From Tridacna crocea (lineage: Eukaryota; Mollusca; Bivalvia; Cardiida; Cardiidae), in the NCBI GenBank assembly GCA_943736015.1, contig OX031070.1:38618173-38682172 (forward strand): a stretch of DNA of 64,000 bases, read 5' to 3'. This document shows positions 22,066 through 32,345 of this stretch, piece by piece. Each line of letters starts with the position of its first letter. Positions within the stretch are counted from its first letter, which is position 1. A program made the position numbers and the translations under genes. The notes beneath the pieces are model-generated. The model was not told the DNA's origin. It made no database searches and saw only the letters and a list, made by a program, of their open reading frames with translations.

Positions 22066-22255
22066 TAATCGAAAATATGACTGAACTATATTTCGATATT
22101 TCATGCTTACGACCAGTGAAAATATCGATCTTTTATATTCTTACAATTCAATTGAATGCGGAAACAGTTGTTCTCGCGCACTAGTTACCAAGGTAAAATG
22201 CACGTGCCTTACAACGAGATGGAAATATGACGTAATTCACCTTCCATTTCTCGAG
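22066..22255 (-). repeat. Family R dispersed repeat (intron 1)
   Basis: GACCAGTGAAAATATCGATC, TTACCAAGGTAAAATGCACG and GGAAATATGACGTAATTCAC are the complement of the blocks at 23440-23616. Confidence 0.55.
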
Positions 22256-22980
22256 CTTGACGTAATGTTGTGATGCGTTGCATTGCCGAAGGAGTATGCC
22301 ACAGGGAATTACTGAAAGAACTATACTAGATTTTTCTTTAAGTTCCCCCATAAAGGGTTAAAAGCATGAAATAAACAGATTATTTTCAGATCGAAATTAA
22401 TTTCATTTAGCGATGGGATCCGATGATGCTCTTTTCCTGTCCCGGAAAAGTCTATTATCTTACTAAAGATATGCTCACAGGGAAGGCGGGCTTTTTAAAC
22501 TACTTCAAGGATAAAATCTGCGCTTTTATTACTGAGGTACTTACCTTCGGTGCTTTAATGGACAAAATGCCATAGACTTAAGCACTAGGTCCGTATTAAT
22601 CACAAAACATTCCTAGTTTCATTCTTAAGCTTACACTAGATTTAGAATGTAACGAAACCTCTGATTGGATAAACTTTGGTTTTAGCCAATGAGAAGTTGT
22701 GTTACATGTACTTTAGTTTGAAAATTAATAATGATCTTAAGAATAACTTGTAAATTCCTACGAGTGTGGGACAATAAGCTTACAATATCGAGGCAGTCGG
22801 TAGAAGACAATATTGCAAGCTGTTGTAATTCGAAATAATCACATTTTGAAGGAAATACTGGGCTCAAGAGACACTATAAATTCTCCGTTCCATGTTTACT
22901 GATGTCAAATATATCAGTGTGTCGAGTAACACGCTATCCTTAGCTAACATGCTTCCTAGCACGACTCCCTGACCTATAGC
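22256..22980. other. Intron 1, mostly unique; one foldback fragment
   Basis: 22605-22715 (TTCATTCTTAAGC..CTCTGATTGGATAAAC..AGCCAATGAGAAGTTGTGTTAC) resembles one arm of the foldback at 50117-50322. Nothing else supported. Confidence 0.4.
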
Positions 22981-23050
22981 AGACAGTGTGGGCCCATGAC
23001 TAGACTGCACAGAACGTGCAGTCTGATCACGGATCCACACTGTCCGATAA
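22981..23050. repeat. Family C palindrome
   Basis: GACAGTGTGG at the left and CCACACTGTC at the right; the centre reads TAGACTGCACAGAACGTGCA then GTCTGA. A 60-bp-scale foldback. Confidence 0.75.
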
Positions 23051-23439
23051 GGATTTGTTACTCTCTGATAAAACAATTTCGAAATAAAGTTATTCGAGTT
23101 TTTTTTTTTTCTTTTTCCAACACTGGTTTAAAAGTTTCTTTTAATCTATTAGGCAGGATAAGGGTGAACTGTATGTTTAAGGTTCGTTTCTCTCCGCCCT
23201 TAACTAGGATGCAAAACTGCATAGACAGTGAAGTTTCACCAGTGAAATTATCAATCTGTAATCTACTGATATCTTTCTATGATTCATCGAACAGCATCTA
23301 AGAAATGGGTGATATTTTTTTTTCTAAGAAAAAATATTTATTTATTTGATGTTTTTAACCGTTTCCTGGGGAAACTTAGTCAAAAATACAGTGCAGTTCT
23401 TTTCAGTTATTCCCCTCCGCAAAAGCGCGCAAATTTTTT

Positions 23440-23616
23440 GGTAAATTACGTCATATTTCCATCTGCTTGTGAGGCACGCGAACTAGGTAACTAGAGCATG
23501 TGATCAACTCTCTCCGTCTTCAATTGAAGAATTAGAACATAAAAACCGGTATTTTCACTGGTCGTAACCATTTAATATCAAAAGATATTTCACCGATACC
23601 TCGATAACCAACTGGA
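23440..23616 (+). repeat. Family R dispersed repeat (intron 1)
   Basis: GGTAAATTACGTCATATTTC, TCAATTGAAGAATTAGAACA and GATATTTCACCGATACCTCG. Confidence 0.6.
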
Positions 23617-23655
23617 ACGCATGAAATAAATTGAAATGTGTAATTCACAACAACA

Positions 23656-23865
23656 TAGGAAACAAATAAATCGATAGATCGATCGATCAATGAATTCATC
23701 AATCAATCAATCACCAGCATTTATCTTGTGGTCTCAGTGATTGAAATATGTCAGTATTTTGTTTACATCAAATAAATCGATAGATCAATCAATGAATTCA
23801 TCAATCAATCAATCACCAGCATTTATCTTGTGGTCTCAGTGATTGAAAGATGTCAGTATTTTTTT
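23656..23865 (+). repeat. Tandem duplication, ~104-bp unit, with GATC/AATC microsatellite
   Basis: AAATAAATCGATAGATC starts both copies (23656 and 23768). Each continues AATGAATTCATCAATCAATC and ends GATTGAAAKATGTCAGTATTT. Confidence 0.85.
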
Positions 23866-24119
23866 TTTAAATTCGTCAAAAAAGAAACCTACCTTCATCT
23901 TCTTTCTCTTTTTTTTTTTCTTTCCTTTTCTTCTTATGCGATTCTACGAGATGTATGAATGTATAAGCGATGCCTCTGCAGCACGTCTCAATTCCATTGA
24001 CTACTGATCTTTCTGTATTATAAAAAAAAAAAAACCTTTTCTTATGTGATGAACGATCTTTGAGACCCTTGCCCTTTCCGAAACAATAACACATTTGAAC
24101 CGCATTCATTGATACAACA

Positions 24120-24300
24120 TTTCAAACCATTGTATGAAAAAGAGACAATGCTTGTAACTAGCATAATTTATCTCCTCTACCCACAAAGTTTTCTACATGC
24201 CAAAGTCTCATCATTTGGGCTGCTTAAATTTGTCGCCTGCAGATGCTATCGATCTGGAAAGCCAAAAAGTTTGCTGTTTACTTTTTAGTAAAGTATCAAA
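24120..24300 (+). mobile_element. Degraded family A MITE (intron 1)
   Basis: AAAGAGACAATGCTTGTAAC / CTAGCATAATTTATCTCCTC, then TTGTCGCCTGCAGATGCTAT. TTAA ends lost. Confidence 0.6.
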
Positions 24301-24410
24301 GCGCCTTTCGTAGCTTAAGGTAGTGGCCGCTAATAGAAAACAGCTATTTCAACTATAATATTATCCTACTAAATTTACTATGATAAAAAAATGAGCATTA
24401 TTGTACTACT

Positions 24411-24638
24411 TTAACCCTTTACCAGACTAGAAAATTTAGCCCCGTCCAAAATGAAAACATTTGCAAACGACAATTTCAGTGTGGCTTAAATGGTGCAATT
24501 GTTTATTGAAAGGGTAGAAAACATTGTGGGAAAAGGGGAAAATGCTGGTTACCAGCACTTTCTCCTTTTCCCACAATGTTTTCACAATGCTTCTTCGAAA
24601 GGGTCGTGAAAAGTCGTCTTTCTGTGGTAAAGGGTTAA
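24411..24638 (-). mobile_element. Family A palindromic TTAA MITE nested in family M
   Basis: TTAACCCTTTACCAGACTAG to TGTGGTAAAGGGTTAA; core GAAAATGCTGGTTACCAGCAC has one mismatch. It interrupts family M between TATTGTACTACT and TCGAGCTACTTTTTCC. Confidence 0.9.
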
Positions 24639-24677
24639 TCGAGCTACTTTTTCCTTTTTTCCCTTCTAAGAATTATC

Positions 24678-25171
24678 AATGAATGAATAGCGTTTTAAGG
24701 CCCGTTGACAACTTAGATCATATTGGGCGCACTTACTTAGTAAACAATAATGCGAGGTGAAAATAACATACACGTGCAACAACATAAGACAAACATCATA
24801 AATGAGGAATGGATGAAACACAAAATGATGCCCCTTTTGTCGCCTTTTACGACATGCATGCTGTCACTTTTGTTCCGCCAGATGAAATAAATGGCAGATG
24901 TGACGATCGCGGGACTGCAGTGGTTTATTCTTATACCCCCGATTAAACCACACGGGGTCCCACAGGCCGACTGATTCCCATTCCAAACCCTATTTACATC
25001 AAGAAAAAAGATATAGGACTTGGAATAAGAACTACCCAGCCTGCTCCAATCCTACGAATTACAAGGAAAGCAGCCGTTTGTCTCTAAATTTAGTCGCCTT
25101 CTACGACATGCCATGGAGAAAGGCCGAGGTCCTATTCTATACAGTAAAAAACCCCGGGACCCCACGTGGAT
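24678..25171 (-). mobile_element. Retroposon (SINE-like, 494 bp) with 13-bp target duplication
   Basis: CTAAGAATTATCA occurs at 24665-24677 and 25172-25184, immediately flanking the insert. The left end is ATGAATGAATA, a simple-sequence tail read on the minus strand. The body contains TTGTCGCCTTTTACGACATG (24838-24857) and a second related block AGTCGCCTTCTACGACATGC (25091-25110) plus two CCCC..CACGKGGKYCCCA blocks, so it is itself dimeric. Confidence 0.8.
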
Positions 25172-25395
25172 CTAAGAATTATCATTTATAAATCTAAAAC
25201 CACTAGGCTGTCATTACAAAGGGAGGATATAATTACCTTCCTTTTCTGGAAACTAACAAAAGTATCGACAAAAAAATCAACATAGACAACAAAGGAATTT
25301 CTGGTCGGTTGAAAATGTGCAAAAGTATAAATTCGCACTTATCAGCTATCAAGAAATTTTGGTCCGTGCTGCACTGGAAGTTATACGGGGCTACT

Positions 25396-25659
25396 ACTTT
25401 AAATTGTCTTTGCGACAAAGGTAGATCACGATTGGACTGCTCTTAATTTTTAACATGCACTAAAATCTTTGATCTACATCGACTGTTTTCCCAAGACTTT
25501 CTGGACAGAAGCAACAATGCGATTCAAATTACGTAAATTATGCACTAGCTATGGCAACTGAGGGTTCCATGACGCATTATACGAACCAAGTCATAACGCA
25601 TAAATGTGTATATATAAAATCCATTTTGTCTTACAAACAACTGAATTATGGCATAGAAT
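25396..25659. other. Intron 1, unremarkable
   Basis: No supported feature. Confidence 0.3.
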
Positions 25660-25790
25660 GATCCCTTTAGCATGCAGAAAATTTATCAGTCGCAAAACGT
25701 ATCGACCCATGTCAGCCAGCGCAGTCCGCGCTGACTGACATGGGTCGATACTTTTTGCAGATGCGTTAAGCCCCCTTTTCACAGAGGATG
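25660..25790. mobile_element. Family E hairpin MITE
   Basis: Stem AGTATCGACCCATGTCAGYC-type: CGTATCGACCCATGTCAGCC (25699-25718) against GACTGACATGGGTCGATACT (25733-25752). Outer ends TTTAGCATGCAGAAAATT and GCAGATGCGTTAAGCCCCCT. The end AAGCCCCCTTTTCACAGAG recurs at 41715, 53043 and 63031. Confidence 0.7.
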
Positions 25791-26310
25791 TTTGCTCTAA
25801 TATGGTTTAAGACTGAAATGTCTTTCAAGTTTATATGGAATTGTTGAGATAAAGACTTGTACGTTCATTTTCAAAAAGACCCAGACAGTCAATTATCCAA
25901 CATACTGATATTTATATCTTCTTTCTGATATAACCGAATTCTTTCGGTCACTTTCTTGTTTTTATCTTTAACTTTTTTTTCCCATCTCTCTCGGTGGGGT
26001 TGAATATAGCATGGCACAGTAGTTACGCGTGGGATGTGCTATCAAGAGGTACTGGGCTCGACTTATCTATAAGGGCATAGGCTTTTTTTTGTGGAAACGT
26101 CATGGGGCACGGCCTTTCGGCATACCTCGGATGATGGGAGCCATCATATTCCTTGGCTGTAACTGGTGGATTGATATGTGTCAGATAGGTACATTAATCA
26201 CCGGGATATACGCCGGTTAACCGTTCTGAAAATTGTAAGGCTCTTATTACAAAAGAAAACTTGAGTTTCAATTTTCTTTCAGTTGAAAAACAGTTCGTAC
26301 GTACATTTTT
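25791..26310. other. Intron 1, unremarkable
   Basis: A 63-codon + strand frame (26029-26220) shows no domain and no family match. Confidence 0.3.
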
Positions 26311-26525
26311 AAACGTGGTTTGTCAATTCCGATTGAAGCTTTCACCGACAAATAGAGAGATGTTAGTAATAACTTCATCGAGGCTGTTGATGTCTTTGCT
26401 AAACAACTGTCAGTGGCGCGCTGTATATAGAACCACGTGATTCTGATTTCAAAATAGAAATCTCGTTGATAGGTACGAGGTTAGATGTAGGTACGGAATC
26501 GGCCGAGTTGTGACGAGTAGGGGCA
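26311..26525 (+). repeat. ~210-bp dispersed repeat, diverged pair with 36120-36330
   Basis: Shared blocks TGATGTCTTTGCTAAACAAC, AACCACGTGATTCTGATTTC and GGTACGGAATCGGCCGAGT. No ends or coding capacity. Confidence 0.6.
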
Positions 26526-26566
26526 CGGCATTAAATGGCTGCTTTGTACTGGTGAATAAAATTTCT

Positions 26567-26885
26567 TGTTAGTTGATAAATAAGGATACGCCACGGCTGC
26601 ACATTGTTAGCCGACCAGAAATTCAATTGATGTCTTTTTTGAAATCATTTGGTGATACTTATGTTAGTTTCCTGTAAAGGGAGGTAATTATGATCTCCCT
26701 TTTTTATGAGACTATAGTGGTTTTAGATTATAATGATAATTCTAAGAAAAACAAAAGCAAACAAGAAGCTCTATTAAAGTAGTACAATAATACTCATTTT
26801 AAATCATAGTAAATTCTAGATAATATTATATTGGAAATAGCTGTTTTCAAATAGGGGTCTAATACCTTGAACCAACGACAACCCT
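26567..26885 (-). repeat. Family M dispersed repeat
   Basis: CGACCAGAAATTCAATTGA, AAAGGGAGGTAATTATGATC and TAGTGGTTTTAGATTATAAT are complements of family M blocks. Confidence 0.65.
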
Positions 26886-26927
26886 CATCTTCTCATGTCC
26901 TGTACACTACCAAGAGCTCTACCCATA

Positions 26928-27085
26928 TTTTTAAGACCCCCGAGGAAAAAAACGCTTTAAGACATTGTGGGAAATGGAGAAAATCGAAAAAGAAAACTAA
27001 AAGCAAAAAGAAAAATAAAAACAAAAACTGAAGTAACATTTGCTGCGTCATCTGCAAATGTTTTCAATATGGACGACCCTACATC
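26928..27085 (+). mobile_element. Family A MITE missing the second palindrome arm
   Basis: GACATTGTGGGAAATGGAGA..AAATCG is followed by an A-rich tract instead of the complement, then TCATCTGCAAATGTTTTCAA. Confidence 0.6.
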
Positions 27086-27184
27086 TTAAACTTCTAAATA
27101 AGTTAAATAAAACATTCAAGATAATAATAAAGAGAGGAATTTTGCTCTTTCAATCTTATCTTTTGCAAAAAAAGTTCTCCATAT

Positions 27185-27253
27185 CGGACAGTGTAGATCT
27201 AAGATCAGACTGCACAGAATGTGCAGTCTGATCTTGATCTACACAGTCCGCAA
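27185..27253. repeat. Family C palindrome (near perfect)
   Basis: CGGACAGTGTAGATCTAAGA.. pairs with ..CTTGATCTACACAGTCCG around the centre GACTGCACAGAATGTGCAGT. Confidence 0.85.
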
Positions 27254-27482
27254 AAGGTATTTGAGTCCCTCAACAGCCAAAGGAGTTAAGAACTTAAGAG
27301 TTAATATCGTAAAAGACGTCTCCCATCTAGGACAATATTTCATGATGTTTTCTGTAACTGATATTTATGATGTAGGTTTCAGTTTTTATATTGCTTGAGA
27401 AAACAAATGGGAATGCACGATATAGAAAATACAGCATTTACTTTAGATATATGTAGCGCAGCTTTCTGATATTTTCAGCTGT

Positions 27483-27712
27483 TTAACCCTTTCCCAAACA
27501 GCAAATTTTGGACCAGACCAAATTGAAAGCATTTGGCAAATGACAAATTAACAGTTGCTAAACAGATGAGTTTTCTATATGGTAGGGTAGAAAACATTGT
27601 GGGAAAAGGAGAAAATGCTGGTTACCAGCATTTTCTCATTTTCCCATTATGCTTTCAACAGGCTTCTATTCCTGACCCGTAGAAACCAGGGATTGTTTGG
27701 GAAAGGGTTTAA
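27483..27712 (-). mobile_element. Family A palindromic TTAA MITE
   Basis: TTAACCCTTTCCCAAACAGC to GGGAAAGGGTTTAA. The right arm has mutated to TTTTCTCATTTTCCCATTAT. Confidence 0.88.
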
Positions 27713-27868
27713 TGTTAATGGCAGAAGCGTACCCAAGTCATCTCGTAGCGTATCTAGTTTGTATTATGTTAACGCTATTTTCAAGATTATTTCGGTTATA
27801 TCGCCGGTATTGTAGCTATCAAAGATTTTCTTGAAGTTCTACCTCGCAATAGTAGTACATTATTCCCC

Positions 27869-28269
27869 ATCTTCGCAAGGCAAGGCTGACGATTCACTAC
27901 GCTACTCTACCCTTGGCGGATCGAGCTTGATTTTTACATTCACCCGATACGCTTTTTCATTGGATGCAGCCAGCTCTACCTGCAACGAATGAAATCGCTC
28001 GTAGCGTTTAATTTTTGATAAAAATAGAACAAGGTCGCTACGTTTCGAATAAAAGGTAAAACATGGAAACCCACGTGGATGTCTGCTTATCGCTTCATGT
28101 GTATTCGTAAGCGGTTTGTAAAACGATAGTTCATTTGGATTTAGAAATATGATGTAAAGGGGGGTAATAACCAGCATCCAATAGAGGGCACATCGCAGGA
28201 ATCTCGAAATCGGGCTCGATCAGCCAAGGTAAGATCCACGTAGTGATCGTAAACTTGGCTCGCAAAGAT
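27869..28269 (+). mobile_element. Family G MITE, copy 2
   Basis: ATCTTCGCAAGGCAAGGCTG at the left, AACTTGGCTCGCAAAGAT at the right. The internal minus-strand frame of 91 codons (27902-28177) is repeated in the other copies as non-coding sequence and is not a gene. Confidence 0.8.
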
Positions 28270-28535
28270 GATTATTCCCAGGCCGTTGGCTACTTTTACA
28301 ATAGCCATCGTCCAGACAATGTTCAGCGGTAAGACAGGAATGTCGCAATGACTATTATAAACCTTCGAAAAGAAAAAGGCCGAATCAAAATATCAGCCCA
28401 CTGTTCTCGAGTCCTGTCCGCCACCAACTGAGATACTGGCGACCCGCTTTGTCCGTGGAAGGAAATGGCCTAACTGGGTGAACTATTCGAACCACCGACA
28501 TCCTGGTCCTGATTCCTGCACGTTATCGACTGCTC
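28270..28535. other. Intron 1 with tRNA-like debris
   Basis: 28420-28535 contains CACCAACTGAGATACTGGCG, which resembles the complement of a tRNA D-arm, but no complete SINE can be traced. Confidence 0.35.
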
Positions 28536-28540
28536 TACCG

Positions 28541-28830
28541 GGGATTGATTGATTGACTGAATTTGCGTTTATTTATCGGCGCCACCGGTTGCCCATATAG
28601 GCGACACCCCCCGAAGGTTGTCAATATTGTTACGGGAAATGGTGCAGATACAGGTCGAAAGCCATCCTAAGTTTCGCCTGGTTCTTTAACATGCTCGGTG
28701 TATAGCACCGTCACACAGGATCTCGGTTTAACGTCTCATCCTAAAGACTTTTAGATGGCCAACCGTGGGGATCGGACTCACACCCTCGTGATAACGAGTC
28801 GTACCCTGTACCAAATAAGCTATACAGGCT
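28541..28830 (-). mobile_element. SINE-2 (tRNA-derived), copy 1
   Basis: Body GGGATTGATTGATTGACTGA..CACCGGTTGCCCATATAGGC; tRNA-like head on the minus strand at the right end (complement of ACCGTGGGGATCGGACTCAC and of AAATAAGCTATACAGGC). A nearly identical second copy follows directly. Confidence 0.65.
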
Positions 28831-29056
28831 GGTCAACTCTACAGGGGATTGATAAATTGAATTTGAGTTTATTTACCATCGTCACCGGTTTCCCATATGG
28901 GCGACTCCCCCGAAGGCTGTTAGTCACACGGGACCTCTGTTTACCGTCCCATCCGAAAGACTATTAGTAATTTTAGATGGTCTGCCGTGGGGATCGAACT
29001 AACACCCTCATGATCACGAGTCCTACGCTCTACCAACTGAGCTATGCAGGCTGTTC
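28831..29056 (-). mobile_element. SINE-2 (tRNA-derived), copy 2 with intact pol III boxes
   Basis: On the minus strand the head reads GCCTGCATAGCTCAGTTGGT (A box) and GTGTTAGTTCGATCCCCACG (B box), with a tRNA-like arm between. The body lacks the middle ~60 bp of copy 1. A functional tRNA is unlikely: the acceptor ends do not pair properly and SINE body follows. Confidence 0.7.
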
Positions 29057-29239
29057 TCTTCCGGCTCTAGGCTTTTATAACATAAAAATCTACTTAAATG
29101 TACGCCGAAGTGATAATGGCTTTTCACAAGTGAATTATGGTGTTGTCTTATCGGAAAGTAATTGTTCAGACATCTACGAATTAACGCGTTCAGCACTCTT
29201 ATGGGAAATAAGAGCAATTGCGGAACACATAGATCAAGA

Positions 29240-29265
29240 TCAGACTGCACGTTCCGCTTTGACTT
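29240..29265 (+). repeat. Half of a family C palindrome
   Basis: AGATCAAGATCAGACTGCAC then GTTCCG, without the second arm. Confidence 0.6.
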
Positions 29266-29351
29266 TTATAAAATCTATTACCAAAACATGCAGCTGATTT
29301 TCAGTAGAGTTCAATTTCATTTCGAGTGTAATATATTTGTCGTTAGAAGAG

Positions 29352-29530
29352 TTAACTCTTTACCAGACAATGCAATTTAGACCAGTCCACATTGAAAGTA
29401 TTTCCAGACGACAAATTAAATGTCATACAATTACGAAAAAAATCTTTGGGATAGTAGAAATTGTTGACGGAAAGGAGAGAATACTTGCTGTGGGCACTGT
29501 TTTCCACGATGTTTTCCAAAGTCCTCAATT
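29352..29530 (-). mobile_element. Decayed family A MITE
   Basis: TTAACTCTTTACCAGACAAT, TTTAGACCAGTCCACATTGA and CCAGACGACAAATTAAA at the left; the core GGAAAGGAGAGAATACTTGC is hardly palindromic. Confidence 0.6.
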
Positions 29531-30040
29531 CAATGGCATGTTTTTGTTTATAGGGATTGTATATTGCATTAAACAATTAGTATGTTTGAGAAAAAGAGGA
29601 TCTTTCAGGAAATGAAAGACCAAGGTCAGAAAGTTGCGGTAGTTTAGATTGATTTGCAAACTACGAAATTTTGTGTTATAATCGGTCTTAAAGTTGAATT
29701 ATTGTTTTATGGTGACGATTATTATCATTATTATTGTTATTTGTTTAGTATCATCATTTCACTGGAGGAAGTATCTAAAGATTCTCAAATTATAATCATT
29801 GAACAAGATGGACTGCAACCTTTCCGAAACTCTGTACTACACGACAAAACTTTAGACTGGTCCTTTTAAAAGCATAATATATAGGCAATGGATTGAATGC
29901 GACTGAAATGGTGAAACAAGGAAATAACAATTAAAAATATTGTTTGTTTTTTTTCTTTATTTTCCTTTTGTATATACCGACAATTTGCCAGCTGTCGCAT
30001 TATCATATTTATTAACCCTTAGGCTGCTAAGCGCAAATCA
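29531..30040. other. Intron 1, unremarkable
   Basis: ACACGACAAAACTTTAGACT (29839-29858) is a stray family A end. The rest is unassigned. Confidence 0.35.
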
Positions 30041-30044
30041 CTGA

Positions 30045-30125
30045 ATTTTTGCGGACATTGCAGATCAAGATCAGACTGCACAGAACGTGCAGTCTGATCA
30101 TTGATTTACACTGTCCGATAAGGAG
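30045..30125. repeat. Family C palindrome
   Basis: GATCAGACTGCACAGAACGT.. with complement GTGCAGTCTGATC; outer arm ..TACACTGTCCGATAAGG. Confidence 0.8.
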
Positions 30126-30356
30126 AATTTATGGCGTCCAAAGTATGAATTTGAGCTATCATCAATCGGACTGTTGCTATTGGTAAGAAAGTTTTATTAT
30201 ATACCTAGCAATGAAATCCTGGAATTTCCCAGTGTAATAAACATTTATATCATCACTAGTGACGATATCAACTTTCACTTTCACTTCCTGCCGTATTTTA
30301 GGAACTACTTTTTTTTCTCATTAAGCTCTTATAGAAAGTGTTAATTGTAAGACTCG

Positions 30357-30424
30357 GATGCGTCGTAAGGTGTTAAAATAACACGTGCTGCGCACTCGTT
30401 TTTTCAACGCCTAACAACGCATCC
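30357..30424. repeat. 68-bp hairpin
   Basis: GGATGCGTCGTAAGGTGTT pairs with AACGCCTAACAACGCATCC; the loop contains ACACGTGCTGCGCACTCG. Single copy in the window. Confidence 0.6.
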
Positions 30425-30706
30425 TCGCGAGATATTTTTCATATCAAAAATTACCAGTTGATTATCCTTTATTCATTTCATCTATGCAGCAGGATAAGGC
30501 TTAATAAATCATTTAAAAGAATTATATAGAAATACGAATAAATCCCTATAAGTCTAATTCCATCTTGGAAAGAACCTCAGAAAAAATCTTGACATCGTGA
30601 TAGATAGGTGATTCACACGTAAAAAAAAAAGCAGCGGACAGTTCTTGTGATTTCGAAAGCTAATTGTACTTGACAGAAACATTAGTTCAAGGTTGCATAC
30701 TTAGAT

Positions 30707-30925
30707 TCCAGCGTAACTCTTTCATTAAAAGATTCATTGTTTCCTGGCCAGGCGGACAGAAACTTTTGAAAACATGGAGGTAAAAGGTGGAAATCAATTA
30801 AACAGCACTTTGTGTTTTTTGCACATTGTTATCTGCCCCTTACAAAGACGCAACCCTTTATTGAAACAACTTTAATTTTGTCGCATGTAAGTCTTCTCAT
30901 TACAACACTGTGTATTTCAACAGAA
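30707..30925 (+). mobile_element. Decayed family A MITE
   Basis: AACTTTTGAAAACATGGAGG, AAAAGGTGGAAATC and the later TTTTGTCGCATGTAAGTCTT keep family A order; the palindrome is gone. Confidence 0.45.
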
Positions 30926-31415
30926 GTCTGAAAGGTTGTCTAGAAATGCAGACATAAATTAGCTAACGACGACAGTAAATATCAGACATTTTTGAATTTA
31001 TGCTTGAGAAAATATATATTTTGGTGCTCAGTAAACAAAATTATTTTTGATATGTAGCAAATATCCCCATATACATTTAACACATGCGCGGCTGATCAGT
31101 CTATTAGACAGAGCTTGAAAACTTTCTTATCTTTGTTACACTGATCAAATTTTTAAAATATGTAAATAATTATTATATTTTTTTTCTATAAGTTTAAGAA
31201 AAACAAATATAAAAAACGGTTATGTTCTATGAAAAAAAAGTGTTTGTTTGCGTTTCAATAAACAATTCTGAATGTTTTGCTCAATATAAAATCTAAATAG
31301 ATCTAGTGTCCTTCAGTCTTGTTTTTCTATCGCAATAGAAGTTAAAGCTGACAGATTGCGAAACGTAAACAAATGTAACTCAGTAAAATATTCCTGATCG
31401 AAATGCCTTGAATCC
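30926..31415. other. Intron 1, unremarkable
   Basis: AT-rich; nothing supported. Confidence 0.3.
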
Positions 31416-31643
31416 TTAACACTTTCCCAAACAAGCCCTGGTTTTTACGTGTCTGCAGTAAAAGTCTTTCGAAAACCCTGTGGGAAAAGGAGAAATTGCT
31501 CGTAACGAGCAATTTCTCCTTTTCCCACAGTGTTTTCTACCCTTTTTGAGAACTTTCTGTCATTTTCTCCAAATCTAGAATTGTTGTCTGCAAACTCTTT
31601 TGGTCTTGAAGAGTCCAAAATTTGCTGTTTGGGAAAGGGTTAA
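31416..31643 (+). mobile_element. Variant A' palindromic TTAA MITE, 85 bp before exon 2
   Basis: TTAACACTTTCCCAAACAAG to GGGAAAGGGTTAA. It has the same A-type outer arms with the GAAATTGCTCGTAACGAGC centre as 3314-3541, with only scattered differences. Its right TTAA is 85 bp upstream of the exon 2 acceptor. Confidence 0.88.
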
Positions 31644-31728
31644 CCAGTAAACATCTATTTATGGAACTCGCAGATTTTTGACGAATGATAGCTTACATAA
31701 ATGTTGTTCCATGTACATCTATTTTCAG

Positions 31729-31928
31729 TCCAGTGAACACAGCATGGTTTTACAGATGGCACCGACCATTTACCACGAGTGTCAGGCCATGTTCGAGATC
31801 TGCGAGCGGTACAACTGGACCGACTTTTCTGTGGTCACCATGAAAGATGTGGCCCAAGATTTCCTGGAATGTATTGACTTGATGGTCGAGAAAACAAGCA
31901 CTATGCAGGGATATCTCAAAAAAGCAAG
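31729..31928 (+). CDS. GRIN2: GluN2-class NMDA receptor, coding exon 2
   Basis: Acceptor ATTTTCAG ends at 31728 and reading opens in phase 0 with SSEHSMVLQMAP. Residues 131-196 follow, and the exon closes at AAG|GTAATT (phase 2). The stretch ICERYNWTDFSVVT matches the GluN2 segment that reads IMEEYDWYIFSIVT in vertebrates: the helix and strand leading into the second lobe of the amino-terminal domain. N159-W-T is a glycosylation sequon. Reading on past the donor meets TAA at once, which supports the donor. The last ~40 bp of the exon plus the first ~20 bp of the intron have been tandemly amplified downstream (31888-32170). Several alternative donors therefore sit within 250 bp. Confidence 0.85.
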
Positions 31929-32170
31929 GTAATTTATGTCGTTTAAAGAGAAAACAAGCACTGTGCAGGGTAATTTATGTCGTTTAATGAGAAAACAAGC
32001 ACTTTTTAGGGATATCTAAAAAGGCGAGGTTATTTATGTCGTTTAAAGAGAAAACAAGCACTATGCAGCGATATCTTTTAAAAAAAGCGAGGTTATTTAT
32101 GTCGTTTAAAGAGAAAACATGCACTATGCAGGGATATCTCAAAGAAGCGAGGTAATTGATGTCGTTCAAA
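31888..32170 (+). repeat. Tandem amplification of the exon 2 / intron 2 boundary (five copies, ~60 bp unit)
   Basis: Copies at 31888-31947 (the functional exon end), 31948-31988 (internal deletion), 31989-32047, 32048-32110 and 32111-32170. Each begins GAGAAAACA(A/T)GCACT and runs through the exon tail and donor into the intron start (TTATGTCGTTTAAA). Copy 5 keeps a donor-like GAG|GTAATT; copies 3 and 4 have GAG|GTTATT; copy 2 has CAG|GGTAAT. Confidence 0.9.
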
Positions 32171-32188
32171 GAGTTGAGGTTCTATTAT

Positions 32189-32345
32189 TTCAACTCTCTA
32201 CCAGAAAATAAACTTTTTGAATAGTCTAATGTAAATACGTTTGCAGATTACAAATAAAAAGTTACTCAAACATGGAATTTCTCTTTGAAAATGTTGAAAA
32301 TATTGAGGAAAAAGACATTCCTCTCAAGACTTAACGGTAGAAAAC
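32189..32345 (-). mobile_element. Decayed family A MITE
   Basis: TCAACTCTCTACCAGAAAAT, TTGAATAGTCTAATGTAAAT, GTTTGCAGATTACAAATAAA. The core is destroyed. Confidence 0.45.

Larger units (their letters stand above)
24318..25395 (+). repeat. Family M repeat split by two insertions
   Basis: Left part 24318-24410 (CTATTTCAACTATAATATTA), right part from 25172 (CATTTATAAATCTAAAACCA .. GAATTTCTGGTCGGTTGAAA). It is broken first by a family A MITE and then by a 494-bp retroposon. Confidence 0.7.

Noticed and set aside
28977..29056. Possible functional tRNA gene on the minus strand
   Set aside because: A and B boxes are good, but the acceptor stem does not pair and a SINE body follows; a tandem, more degraded copy lies next to it.
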